NCBI RefSeq assembly: GCF_014490725.1
Contig: NZ_JACOQL010000004.1
Coordinates: 310,001-374,000 of the forward strand
Source of the DNA: Paracoccus amoyensis
GTDB lineage: Bacteria > Pseudomonadota > Alphaproteobacteria > Rhodobacterales > Rhodobacteraceae
DNA length: 64,000 nt
Reading direction: 5' to 3'
The stretch's first letter is position 1; the number at the start of each line of letters is the position of its first letter. Positions 36,418-44,846 of this stretch are shown piece after piece. The position numbers and the translations under genes were made by a program. Under the pieces are notes generated by a model, which saw only the letters and a list, made by a program, of their open reading frames with translations, was not told where the DNA came from and made no database searches.

Positions 36418-38679
36418 ATGACTCAGATTCCCAGCAAGCAGCAGATATTGGATTGGGTGGCTGACCATCCTGACGCCAATTCCAAACGCGACATCGCCAA
36501 GGCTTTTGACATCAAGGGTGCGCAGCGGATCGAACTGAAACGCCTGCTGAAAGAGCTTGAGGCCGAAGGTTCGCTGGAACGCCGCCGCAAGCATTATCGT
36601 GACGCCGAGAAGCTGCCATCGGTCACGGTGGTCGAACTGCTTGCGCCCGACGGGTCGGGCGACCTGTTCGTCAGGCCGTTGGAATGGCAGGGCGAGGGGC
36701 CGGTTCCAAAGATACTTTATGTGCCGCGCAAGACCGACCCCGCTTTGGGTCGCGGCGAACGCTTTCTGGCCCGGCTGGCTGATGTTCACGGCGAAGATCA
36801 CCGGTATGAGGCCCGCCTGATGCGGCGCATCACGGCCTTGCCCAACCGTATTACCGGCATTTTCCGCAAAGAGACCGAGGGCGGTCGCATCCTGCCCATC
36901 GACAAGGGGCAGGACAAGGAATGGCGCGTGCGCCACGATGCCACCTTGGGTGCCGAAAACGGTGAACTGGTGCAGGCGGAACAAGCCGGGCCAAAAAATC
37001 GCCTTGGCCTGCCGCAAGCGCGGATCATCGAGCGGCTGGGCGACCCCTCGGCCCCGCGCGCGGTCAGCCTGATCGCGATTCATCAGCATGGCATCCCCGA
37101 TGAATTTCCGGTGAAGGTCATAGAAGAGGCCGAGGCGCAAAAGCCCGCCAGCATGAAAGGCCGCGACGATCTGCGCGATCTGCCGCTGGTGACGATCGAC
37201 CCGGCCGACGCGCGTGACCACGATGATGCCGTCGCAGCCTTCATCGAGGAAGATGGCGGCGCGACCATCTGGGTCGCCATCGCCGATGTGGCCTATTATG
37301 TCCGCCCCGGCTCTGCGCTCGACCGCGAGGCGTGGACGCGGGGGAATTCAACCTATTTCCCCGACCGCGTTGTGCCGATGTTGCCCGAGGCGCTGTCGGC
37401 GGACCTGTGTTCACTGCATGAACAGGTTGACCGTCCGGTGATTGCGGTACGGATGCGGCTGGATTCGCAGGGCAACAAGATCAGCCACACCTTTCATCGC
37501 GGCATGATGAACAGCCGCGCCAGCCTGTCCTATGAACAGGCTCAGGCGGCTGCGGATGGCAAGCCAGATGAACAGACGGCACCGCTGGTTGATAGTGTCA
37601 TCAAGCCGCTTTGGCATGCTTATGACCTGCTGAAATCCGCGCGTGATCGCCGCCAACCACTGGATCTGGACCTGCCCGAACGCCGGATCGAACTGACCCC
37701 CGAGGGCCGGGTCAAATCGGTGAATTTCCGTGATCGCTTTGACGCGCATAAGCTGATCGAAGAATTCATGGTGCTGGCCAATGTCGCCGCCGCCGAGGAA
37801 CTGATCCGCCGCCAACGGCCCTTGCTGTTCCGTGTTCACGAAGAACCCAGTCAGGACAAACTGGAAGCGTTAAGGGAAGTTGCACAGGCCTCGGGCTTTG
37901 TTCTGGCCAAGGGGCAGGTCTTGCAAACCGGCCAGTTGAACCGTTTGCTGGCGCAGGCGCAGGGCGGAGATTTTGATGAGCTGATCAATATCTCGACCCT
38001 GCGGTCCATGACGCAAGCCTATTATCATCCTGAAAATTATGGTCATTTCGGCTTGGCGCTGAAAAGCTATGCGCATTTCACCTCACCCATCCGGCGCTAT
38101 TCGGACCTGATCGTCCATCGTGCCCTGATCGCGGCGCATGGCTGGAAAGGCGGGCAGGGCGGCAAGCCTGACGGGCTAAGTGAAGGAGATGTTGAGCGGT
38201 TGTCGGAAACCGCGACGCATATTTCGGAAACCGAGCGTCGGTCGATGGCCGCCGAACGCGATACGACCGACCGCTATCTGGCGGCCTATCTGTCGGACCG
38301 CGTGGGGACCGAGATGGAGGGACGAATCAACGGCATCCAGAAATTCGGCGCCTTCATCCGGCTGGATGAAACCGGAGCAGACGGGCTGCTGCCCATCCGC
38401 GCCATCGGGCATGAATATTTCCACTACGATCCCGATGCGCAAATGCTGATCGGCAGTGAGACGGGGCTGGAAATCGGAATCGGTCAGCGGGTAACGGTGC
38501 GCTTGGCCGAGGCGATTCCGATGACGGGCGGGCTGACGTTGGAACTGTTGGAACTGGACGGTCAGGCCCTGCCGCGCGGCCCGCAAAAGGGCAGGCGCAA
38601 GGGCGCACCGGGTCGGGTGTCCACGAAATCACGTCTTGCCGAAGTGAAGCGCGCAGCCAAGAGACGCCGCAAGCGTTAG
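36418..38679 (+). CDS. rnr: Ribonuclease R
   Basis: Processive 3'-5' exoribonuclease that degrades structured RNA. The protein has 753 residues. The N-terminal helix-turn-helix-like region (ILDWVADHPDANSKRDIAKAF) is followed by cold-shock domains. The RNB catalytic domain starts near residue 240 with the magnesium-binding TIDPADARDHDDAV. An S1 domain follows (MEGRINGIQKFGAFIRLDETG, about residue 640), then a basic lysine/arginine-rich tail. It overlaps the convergent TetR gene by four bases. Confidence 0.96.
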   Translation: MTQIPSKQQILDWVADHPDANSKRDIAKAFDIKGAQRIELKRLLKELEAEGSLERRRKHYRDAEKLPSVTVVELLAPDGSGDLFVRPLEWQGEGPVPKILYVPRKTDPALGRGERFLARLADVHGEDHRYEARLMRRITALPNRITGIFRKETEGGRILPIDKGQDKEWRVRHDATLGAENGELVQAEQAGPKNRLGLPQARIIERLGDPSAPRAVSLIAIHQHGIPDEFPVKVIEEAEAQKPASMKGRDDLRDLPLVTIDPADARDHDDAVAAFIEEDGGATIWVAIADVAYYVRPGSALDREAWTRGNSTYFPDRVVPMLPEALSADLCSLHEQVDRPVIAVRMRLDSQGNKISHTFHRGMMNSRASLSYEQAQAAADGKPDEQTAPLVDSVIKPLWHAYDLLKSARDRRQPLDLDLPERRIELTPEGRVKSVNFRDRFDAHKLIEEFMVLANVAAAEELIRRQRPLLFRVHEEPSQDKLEALREVAQASGFVLAKGQVLQTGQLNRLLAQAQGGDFDELINISTLRSMTQAYYHPENYGHFGLALKSYAHFTSPIRRYSDLIVHRALIAAHGWKGGQGGKPDGLSEGDVERLSETATHISETERRSMAAERDTTDRYLAAYLSDRVGTEMEGRINGIQKFGAFIRLDETGADGLLPIRAIGHEYFHYDPDAQMLIGSETGLEIGIGQRVTVRLAEAIPMTGGLTLELLELDGQALPRGPQKGRRKGAPGRVSTKSRLAEVKRAAKRRRKR

Positions 38680-39269
38680 GCGCGCAGATCGACCAGCATT
38701 GACGATACAAATTCGGCAGCCTGTTGCGGCAAAGGCAAAGTGCCGTTCAGCAAATGATACCAGTAAAGGGAAATCACCCGTTTTTCGGCGTCATTTAGTG
38801 AAATTGCAGGATTCAACTGGCCCCGATCCTGGGCGCGCTTGATGATATTGTCGATGTGAAGCCAGCGTTCCTGCCGCTCCTGCTGCATTGCTGCCTGCAA
38901 CGTGTCATCCAACTGTGCCTCGGCAATCAGCAGGCGCAGGATGGGGCCAAGCGGTTCCTGCCCGTCACCACCATGGGCCTGACGCAGCATCTGTGCGACA
39001 TATTCCGTCAGATCCGTGGCCAGATCGCCGGTATCCGGTTCGGTAAATGTGGCCTTCGCGCGTGAATAAACGGCCAACAGCAGATGCCCGCGACTGGGCC
39101 ACCAACGATAGACCGTGGCCTTGCCTGCGCGGGCACGGCGGGCGACGGCCTCCATGGTCAGCTTCTGAAACCCGTCTTCCGCGATGATCGCTGCGGCGGC
39201 ATCCAGAACCGCCGTCTCTGTTTCCGGGTTTCGACGTGCGCCAACAGAAGAACGCGCGGGCTCAGACAT
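38676..39269 (-). CDS. TetR/AcrR family regulator of the adjacent small membrane protein
   Basis: Repressor of 197 residues with an N-terminal helix-turn-helix at about 16-62 (AAAIIAEDGFQKLTMEAVARRARAGKATVYRWWPS, read in parts) and a TetR-type C-terminal domain. It is transcribed away from a 72-residue membrane protein gene. The 77-base spacer holds two matching palindromes around a TATAAT, so this regulator very probably controls that gene and itself. Inducer unknown. Confidence 0.9.
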   Translation of the reverse strand: MSEPARSSVGARRNPETETAVLDAAAAIIAEDGFQKLTMEAVARRARAGKATVYRWWPSRGHLLLAVYSRAKATFTEPDTGDLATDLTEYVAQMLRQAHGGDGQEPLGPILRLLIAEAQLDDTLQAAMQQERQERWLHIDNIIKRAQDRGQLNPAISLNDAEKRVISLYWYHLLNGTLPLPQQAAEFVSSMLVDLRA

Positions 39270-39285
39270 AATATCAAATCTCCTA

Positions 39286-39316
39286 TTGCGAAACGATACG
39301 TTCCGTTCTATATAAT
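39286..39316 (+). promoter_or_regulatory. Promoter of the 72-residue membrane protein gene
   Basis: A perfect TATAAT -10 box at 39311-39316, with TTGCGA at 39286-39291 as a possible -35 element (19-base spacing, slightly long). It is sandwiched by the two operators, and the start codon is 31 bases downstream of the -10 box. Confidence 0.6.
39291..39303. promoter_or_regulatory. Operator 1 for the divergent TetR regulator
   Basis: AAACGATACGTTC, an inverted repeat with a 3-base centre and one arm mismatch. It matches operator 2 at 12 of 13 positions, 28 bases (start to start) from it. It lies in the spacer upstream of the TATAAT box, where bound repressor would block RNA polymerase. Confidence 0.72.
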
Positions 39317-39318
39317 CG

Positions 39319-39331
39319 GAACGATACGTTC
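39319..39331. promoter_or_regulatory. Operator 2 for the divergent TetR regulator
   Basis: GAACGATACGTTC, a perfect inverted repeat of GAACG around ATA, directly downstream of the -10 box and covering the likely transcription start. Confidence 0.75.
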
Positions 39332-39346
39332 TGGTAGGTATTTTGC

Positions 39347-39565
39347 ATGTCCGCTAACGCTTCTCAACCCTCGCGCATCCGTTTTGCGCTGTTGATCTTT
39401 TTGTTTGTCTATCCGCTGGTCACAATTGGCCTGCTGATTCTGATGCCACTGACGCAAGGCTGGCCGCTGCCGTTGCGCACCCTGATTCTGGTGCCGGTCA
39501 TCGTGGCGTCGATGGTTTGGGGCGTAATCCCCCTCATCCAGACGCGCTTGCGTCATTTGCTGTAA
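39347..39565 (+). CDS. Small two-helix membrane protein under TetR control
   Basis: Protein of 72 residues with two hydrophobic helices (about 12-34 and 45-63) separated by a short loop containing TQGWPLPLR, and a basic C-terminus (QTRLRHLL). No family is recognised for certain; short two-helix proteins of this kind occur widely in alphaproteobacteria. The gene is monocistronic, with a promoter, twin operators and a strong terminator, which supports it being a real gene and the main target of the neighbouring regulator. Confidence 0.75.
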   Translation: MSANASQPSRIRFALLIFLFVYPLVTIGLLILMPLTQGWPLPLRTLILVPVIVASMVWGVIPLIQTRLRHLL

Positions 39566-39581
39566 AACGCTTCAAAAAAGG

Positions 39582-39610
39582 AACGGCGGGACCAGACGCC
39601 CCGCCGTTTT
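39582..39610. terminator. Bidirectional intrinsic terminator
   Basis: A 9-base-pair stem AACGGCGGG / CCCGCCGTT followed by TTTTT on the plus strand, with CCTTTTTT on the minus side. It ends both the 72-residue protein gene and the convergent fatty acid transporter gene. Confidence 0.85.
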
Positions 39611-39621
39611 TGCGCTGATCG

Positions 39622-40935
39622 TTACAGCAGCAATAAAATCCCGCCTATGATCGCTCCGGTGATGACGAGCTGCACGACGCAAAAGCCCATGATGTCGCGG
39701 GCCTTCAGCCCCGCGATACCCAGCATCGGCAGTGCCCAGAACGGTTGCAGCAGGTTCGTCCAGGCGTCGCCCCATGCCACGGCCATAGAGACGCGGGCAT
39801 AATCCGCGCCCAAAGCCTCGGCCGCTGGCAGCATGACCGGTGCCTGAACGGCCCATTGGCCACCGCCTGATGGAACGAAAATATTGACGATGCCTGCGCT
39901 GATAAAGCTCCAGAAGGGGAGGGTTTCGGCGGTCGAAATCGACACGAACCATTCCGACAACGTGGCGGCAAGACCACTTTGGATCATGATGGCCATGATG
40001 CCCGCGTAGAAGGGGAACTGGATCACGATGCCCGCGCCACCACGAACGGCCCCATCCAAGGCGGTCAGCAGGCTGCGTGCCGTGCCGTGACAGATGATGC
40101 CGACGAACAGGAACAGGAAATTCACCACGTTCAGGTTCAGTCCGCCGCCGTCCATGAAATACATGACCAGCCAGATCAGGCCCGGGATGCCTATCAACCA
40201 CATCAAGACACGGCTGTTTTCCAGTCTTTCTGCTGGCGTCTGGTTTTGGGCAACTGACGGGGGGGCAGCATCATCGGCCAATTTGGCCGGATCAATCAGA
40301 ACCTGCTCATGTTCCAATGGGATCATCAGGCGATTGACCAGCGGGATGAAGATAATCAGCGCAATGACGATGGCCAAATTCCACGACGCAAATATCGTCT
40401 GCGACGTAGGAATGACCCCGATCTGCGCTTCCGAAAAATGGCCCGGTGTGGCGATGGTCAGCGGGACCGATCCCGACACGCCGCCGTGCCAGATCACGAA
40501 CCCGGAATAGGCCGAAGCCACCAGCAGGCGGTAGTCGACCTTCACGACCCGGGCGACCTCTTTGGCGAAAATTGCGCCAACCACCAGCCCGAAACCCCAG
40601 TTCAACCAGCTTGCCGCCAGCGAGACCAGCGAGACCAGAATGATTGCCGAACCGGGGCTCTGGGCCAGCCCGGCGATGCTTTGCAAGATCCTTTTAATCG
40701 GAGGAGAGCTGGCAAGAATGAAGCCTGTGACCAGAACCAGCAGCATTTGCATGGCAAATGACAGCAGTTCCCAGAAACCATCGCCCCACATACGGATCAG
40801 GGCCAGCGGCGGCGTGCCCTGCGTGACAATGGCGGCGACGGCGGCCACCAAAGTCAGGACGATCACGAAAATAAATGGATCTGGCAGCCAGCGTTCCATC
40901 AGCTTGGTTGCGGGGCGGGAAAGTATTCGTAGCAT
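39622..40935 (-). CDS. atoE: Short-chain fatty acid transporter (AtoE/TIGR00366 family)
   Basis: Membrane protein of 437 residues with about twelve helices. LIRMWGDGFWELLSFAMQM, WLNWGFGLVVGAIFAKEVAR and FVPSGGGQWAVQAPVMLPAA are hallmarks of the family that includes E. coli AtoE. It likely imports short-chain acids such as acetoacetate or butyrate, feeding the acetoacetyl-CoA pool shared with phaA and phaB. It is the last gene on its strand before the bidirectional terminator. Confidence 0.9.
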   Translation of the reverse strand: MLRILSRPATKLMERWLPDPFIFVIVLTLVAAVAAIVTQGTPPLALIRMWGDGFWELLSFAMQMLLVLVTGFILASSPPIKRILQSIAGLAQSPGSAIILVSLVSLAASWLNWGFGLVVGAIFAKEVARVVKVDYRLLVASAYSGFVIWHGGVSGSVPLTIATPGHFSEAQIGVIPTSQTIFASWNLAIVIALIIFIPLVNRLMIPLEHEQVLIDPAKLADDAAPPSVAQNQTPAERLENSRVLMWLIGIPGLIWLVMYFMDGGGLNLNVVNFLFLFVGIICHGTARSLLTALDGAVRGGAGIVIQFPFYAGIMAIMIQSGLAATLSEWFVSISTAETLPFWSFISAGIVNIFVPSGGGQWAVQAPVMLPAAEALGADYARVSMAVAWGDAWTNLLQPFWALPMLGIAGLKARDIMGFCVVQLVITGAIIGGILLLL

Positions 40936-41067
40936 CGGGCCTCCTCATGCGGCAATCTGGTGGAGGCTGGGACGCCAGGATCGAAAGTGCAACCCATGTT
41001 GGCCTGTGGGGACAGGAAACCGGCTCCAGGATGTGATCGGCGCCGTTGCGATCCCTCCTTTGGAACG

Positions 41068-41096
41068 CCGGGGCCGCCGCTCGGCGGTGACCCCGG
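41068..41096 (-). terminator. Hairpin after the secretion adaptor gene
   Basis: Stem CCGGGG-CCGCCG pairing with CGGCGG-CCCCGG, six bases past the stop of the HlyD gene. It has no U-tract on the minus strand. The rest of the spacer up to atoE (40936-41101) shows nothing more. Confidence 0.5.
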
Positions 41097-41101
41097 TTTT
41101 G

Positions 41102-42676
41102 TCAGTTATCGCGGAAGGCGCGATTGAAATAGTCGGCCATCGGCTTCAGCAGATAAGCCATCGGACTACGTTCACCAGTCTGGATATACACCTCGACCGG
41201 CATGCCCGGTATCAGCGCCAGATCACCCAACTTTTCAAGCTGCTCTGGCGGGATCGTCACTTCGGCACGGTAATACGAGGTTTTTGTCGCCTCATCGATC
41301 AGCGCATCCGCAGAAACGCGCATCAGCGTTCCGTCGATTTCCGGCGTCGTCCGCGACGAAAACGCCGAGAAGCGCAACACAACCGGCTGCCCCGGATGAA
41401 TCTCATCCACATGGATAACCGGCACACGCGCACCAATCACCAGAGGACGATCCTGCGGGATCAGATACAAAAGCGGGTCTGCAGGACGAACGACCGAACG
41501 CGGCGTCGTGACCTGCATGTTGTAGACGATCCCGGCAACGGGGGCGCGAATGTCCAGCCTGCTGATCTGTTCGATCAGGCCGCGCCGACGCTCTGCCAGT
41601 TCCAGCTCGCGATATCCAAGATCACGCAGCTCGGTTTCTGCCTCTTCCCGCCGTTCCGAGCCAAGGCGAAGTCGTTGAATTTCCAGCTCTGTCTGGCGGG
41701 ATTCGGCGGATGCACGGCTGGCGGTCAGTTCGCCCAGCTGGCCGTCCATACGAACCGCCTCTCGTTGCAGGGCCAAGACCCGTGACGCTTGTGCCAGACC
41801 GCGCGATAGCAGGGATTCTTGATCCACCAGCTCTTCACCGATCAGTTCGCGCTGACGGGCCAAAGCGGCTATTTGGGCGTCGATACCTTCGATTTGCTTC
41901 TGAACCTGTTCGGATTGCTTTTGAAGCTGATCGACCGACTGGCGCAACGTATCGCGACGGGTTTCAAACAGGCTGCTTTGACCGGCAATCAGATCGGCGA
42001 CGTCCTGACTGGTCTTGGACGCTTCGACAAGTTCGTCAGGGAAGGTCAGCGTTGCGATATCGCTGCGCTCGGCCTCCAGGCGACCGCGGCGGGCAAGAAT
42101 CTCGAAATACTGGCCCTGCACAATGGCCAACTCGGTTCGCAGTAATGTGCCGTCCAGTTGGATCAACAGTTTACCGGCCGGAACCTCATCGCCATCCTTG
42201 ACCATGATCTGTTCGACAACGCCGCCATCCGGGTGCTGAACGATCTGACGTTGCTGTTCCACTTCGACCTGGCCGGTCGCGACAACTGCGCCGGCAATCC
42301 GGCTGGTCAGCGCCCAGATGCCAAAGCCACCGAACAGGACAAAGACGGCGATGATGCCAGCAATCAGCGGGCCACGTGCGGACCAGCGATCAGGGTCTGG
42401 CGGTGCAATCGGCTTCGGCGGAGGTGGCGGGGATGGCGGTTGAACCGGATTTGCAGGGCTGATCTTGCCCTGACTGGGGCCGCTGCTGCTTTCGGGGCGC
42501 GTCGCGTGGGTCGGTTGCGTGGCTTTTGGGCCTTGCGGTGGCAAAGGTGGGCCAACGCGGCTTGAAAACAGTCCCGATTGCAATCCGCTCCGCTGCGCCG
42601 GCTGTGAACCGGTCGAAGCCTCGGTGCTGCCGGGTTGCTTCGGCTTGTCGCTGTCCTTGCGTGCTTCGTCGTTCAT
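41102..42676 (-). CDS. Type I secretion membrane fusion protein (HlyD family) with proline-rich N-terminus
   Basis: Periplasmic adaptor of a type I secretion system, bridging the ABC transporter to an outer-membrane TolC-type channel. It has 524 residues. A cytoplasmic N-terminal segment of about 100 residues is rich in proline (24 by hand count, including PPSPPPPPKP). One membrane helix lies at about 103-123, followed by the first half of a lipoyl-like domain (VEQIMVKDGDEV), a long coiled coil (about 185-340), and the second lipoyl half (DIRAPVAGIVYNMQV). The C-terminal barrel has IHPGQPVVLRFSAF. The start overlaps the ABC gene stop (ATGA). Typical adaptors have a far shorter cytoplasmic leader. 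Confidence 0.92.
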   Translation of the reverse strand: MNDEARKDSDKPKQPGSTEASTGSQPAQRSGLQSGLFSSRVGPPLPPQGPKATQPTHATRPESSSGPSQGKISPANPVQPPSPPPPPKPIAPPDPDRWSARGPLIAGIIAVFVLFGGFGIWALTSRIAGAVVATGQVEVEQQRQIVQHPDGGVVEQIMVKDGDEVPAGKLLIQLDGTLLRTELAIVQGQYFEILARRGRLEAERSDIATLTFPDELVEASKTSQDVADLIAGQSSLFETRRDTLRQSVDQLQKQSEQVQKQIEGIDAQIAALARQRELIGEELVDQESLLSRGLAQASRVLALQREAVRMDGQLGELTASRASAESRQTELEIQRLRLGSERREEAETELRDLGYRELELAERRRGLIEQISRLDIRAPVAGIVYNMQVTTPRSVVRPADPLLYLIPQDRPLVIGARVPVIHVDEIHPGQPVVLRFSAFSSRTTPEIDGTLMRVSADALIDEATKTSYYRAEVTIPPEQLEKLGDLALIPGMPVEVYIQTGERSPMAYLLKPMADYFNRAFRDN

Positions 42677-44424
42677 GACACGCCTCCTGCACGGCCAGCT
42701 TCCTGCGCTTTCATGATCTGTTGCGAGTTTTGGACCATTTCCTGCAAAACCTTGTCGCGCGGACCAAAGGCACGGCGCATCCCTTGTTCCATCACCAGAA
42801 GGACTTCACATTCGTTAATGGCGGCCGGGCGGTGCGCCATGATGATGACCACGCCGCCCTGCGCCTTCACGCGCCGGATCGCTGCGTTCAAGGCTTCAGA
42901 GCCTTGGTTGTCGAGGTTCGAGTTTGGTTCATCCAGAACCAGCAAAACCGGGTCGGGATACAGCGCCCGCGCCAGACCGATCCGCTGGATCTGGCCACCT
43001 GACAGACGGCCGATACTTTGACTGATCCTTGTATCGTAACCATTTGGCAGTTCCAGAATCATCTGATGCGCCGCTGCGGCCTGCGCTGCCCGAACGACGC
43101 GCTCCGGGTCCGGTTCGGGCGAAAGGCGGGCGATATTTTCAGCGATGGTGCCATCAAACAATGTGACTTGCTGTGGCAGATAGCCGATCAGGTTGCCCAG
43201 CACGTCTGGATCATACTGATCCAAAGTCGCGCCGCCCAGACGGATTGTGCCAGCACCCACCGGCCATGCGCCGATCAGCGCCCGCGCCAGCGTTGATTTG
43301 CCCGCGCCTGACGGGCCGATGACACCAAGCGCCTGACCCGGACCGACGCCAAAGGTCACGTTGCGCAAAGTTGCCGAATTCTGACCCGGAGGAGCCACGC
43401 TAAGTTGCCGAACTTCCAGCTGCGCATCGGGCCGGGGCAGGGGGGTGTGATCCGCTTGTTTAGGTTGGCGCCCCAGCAGATTGGCCAGCCGCCCCCAGGC
43501 ATCCTGTGCCGATTGGATCATCGGCCAGCCGCCCACGATTTGTTCGATTGGAGCAAGCGCACGGCCCATCATGATCGAACTGGCGATCATGGCGCCGGGC
43601 GTCACTTCTTGCCTAAGCACCAACCATGCGCCCGCGGCCAGCAGTGCGCTTTGCAGAAACAGGCGGAAGCTTTTGGAAAAGACGGTGAAGCCCGAGGAAA
43701 CATCGGCACCCTTGATGGCCTGTTCCTGCGCCTCGGCGCGTGCTTTACGCCAGCGGGCATAGGTCGCGCTGCGCATGCCCAGGGCACTGATGACCTCGCC
43801 CTCGTCGCGATACAGATCCGCCATGCGCTGCGCCTGCGCGGAATAAGCGTTTGATTGTTGCAGGGGGGCCTTGCTCATCCATCGGTTTGCCAAGGTGGAA
43901 ATGATCAGGATCGCACCGCCAATCGTGGCGACAACGCCAAGGAACGGGTGGAAGATATAGACAGCCGCCAGAAACAGCGGTGCCCACGGCAAGTCGAAGG
44001 CCGCCAGCATGACCGGCGATCCGATCAACCGTTGAATCGTGTCCAGATCACGCATGCCGCTGGCTGTCGCCGCAGATTCATCGCCGCTGACCGCGCCTTC
44101 ACGCAGTGCCGCGGTAAAAACGCGCCCTTCCAGCTGATCCTGAAAGCGCGCGGCGATCCGTTGCATCACGCGCGTTCGGATCAGATCGACGATCCCCATC
44201 AACAGGAACAGAAAAACGACCAGAACGAACAGCGCCGTCAGCGTTTCGACAGAACGAGAGCCCAGAACCCGGTCATAAACCTGCAGCATGAACAGCGGTC
44301 CGGTCAGCATCAGCAGGTTCACGACTGCCGAAAACACCGCGACCGCCAGAAACAGGCGTCCACCGATTGAACGCGCCTCTCTCAATTCCTTAAGGCCGTG
44401 GTGAAGGGCCGGGGGCTTACTCAT
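42673..44424 (-). CDS. Type I secretion ABC transporter, permease-ATPase fusion (PrtD-like)
   Basis: Inner-membrane exporter of 583 residues that recognises the C-terminal signal of RTX proteins. The membrane domain has six helices and starts directly with the PrtD-like pattern (LMLTGPLFMLQVYDRVLGSRSVETL), with no C39 peptidase or C39-like domain. The ATPase domain has Walker A GPSGAGKST at about 370-378, signature LSGGQIQRIGLARAL and Walker B LLVLDEPNSNLD. The gene lies downstream of the RTX gene on the same strand and is coupled to the adaptor gene. Confidence 0.94.
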   Translation of the reverse strand: MSKPPALHHGLKELREARSIGGRLFLAVAVFSAVVNLLMLTGPLFMLQVYDRVLGSRSVETLTALFVLVVFLFLLMGIVDLIRTRVMQRIAARFQDQLEGRVFTAALREGAVSGDESAATASGMRDLDTIQRLIGSPVMLAAFDLPWAPLFLAAVYIFHPFLGVVATIGGAILIISTLANRWMSKAPLQQSNAYSAQAQRMADLYRDEGEVISALGMRSATYARWRKARAEAQEQAIKGADVSSGFTVFSKSFRLFLQSALLAAGAWLVLRQEVTPGAMIASSIMMGRALAPIEQIVGGWPMIQSAQDAWGRLANLLGRQPKQADHTPLPRPDAQLEVRQLSVAPPGQNSATLRNVTFGVGPGQALGVIGPSGAGKSTLARALIGAWPVGAGTIRLGGATLDQYDPDVLGNLIGYLPQQVTLFDGTIAENIARLSPEPDPERVVRAAQAAAAHQMILELPNGYDTRISQSIGRLSGGQIQRIGLARALYPDPVLLVLDEPNSNLDNQGSEALNAAIRRVKAQGGVVIIMAHRPAAINECEVLLVMEQGMRRAFGPRDKVLQEMVQNSQQIMKAQEAGRAGGVS

Positions 44425-44846
44425 TGTGGAAACGTCCTTGTTGCTTCTTGCCCGGAGAGAGTTTGAGAGGTGATGTGGCCGAGAGCACGCCCGCCTTCAC
44501 CCTTTTTGCCGTCGTTCCGAACTGTCTTGTAGCGCTGTAAATCGAAAGAATCTGTAAAGCCTTTGCAAGTGGCCCGCGTTTTTTTCGTGATCGTCCGTTT
44601 GAATGGTGAGTCGGCCTGTAAAAGATGCACCAAGTGCTGTGCGGCAGAACCGGACAGCAGTCAACGGCCCGACAAATTTTGTCAGCAAGAGTTCGCTTTG
44701 ATCAGGCATTAACAACATGGGACGAAAGCTGTCTTTGTGCGGGCGGCAGGTCAATCGGCTTTTTCCGCCAACCCTGCCATCACAAAAATATCAGCAATCA
44801 TCTCCACCGGCGGACCCCGGTGGCGTTTGCGCCACCGGCAACGCCA
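44425..44846 (-). other. 422-base spacer between RTX gene and its exporter genes
   Basis: Holds the RTX 3' hairpin (44817-44838) and, next to the ABC gene, what must be that operon's promoter and leader. I could not pick out a convincing -35/-10 pair or an open frame in it. A transcript running from the RTX gene into the transporter genes is possible but would have to pass the hairpin. Confidence 0.5.
44817..44838 (-). terminator. 3' hairpin of the RTX gene
   Basis: Perfect 9-base-pair stem CCGGTGGCG / CGCCACCGG with a 4-base loop, 9 bases past the RTX stop on the minus strand. No immediate U-tract, so it may be a leaky terminator or an mRNA-stabilising end. Confidence 0.55.

Noticed and set aside
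40936..41101. Possible small gene between atoE and the adaptor gene
   Set aside because: No open frame with a ribosome binding site; only the hairpin and promoter-like DNA remain.
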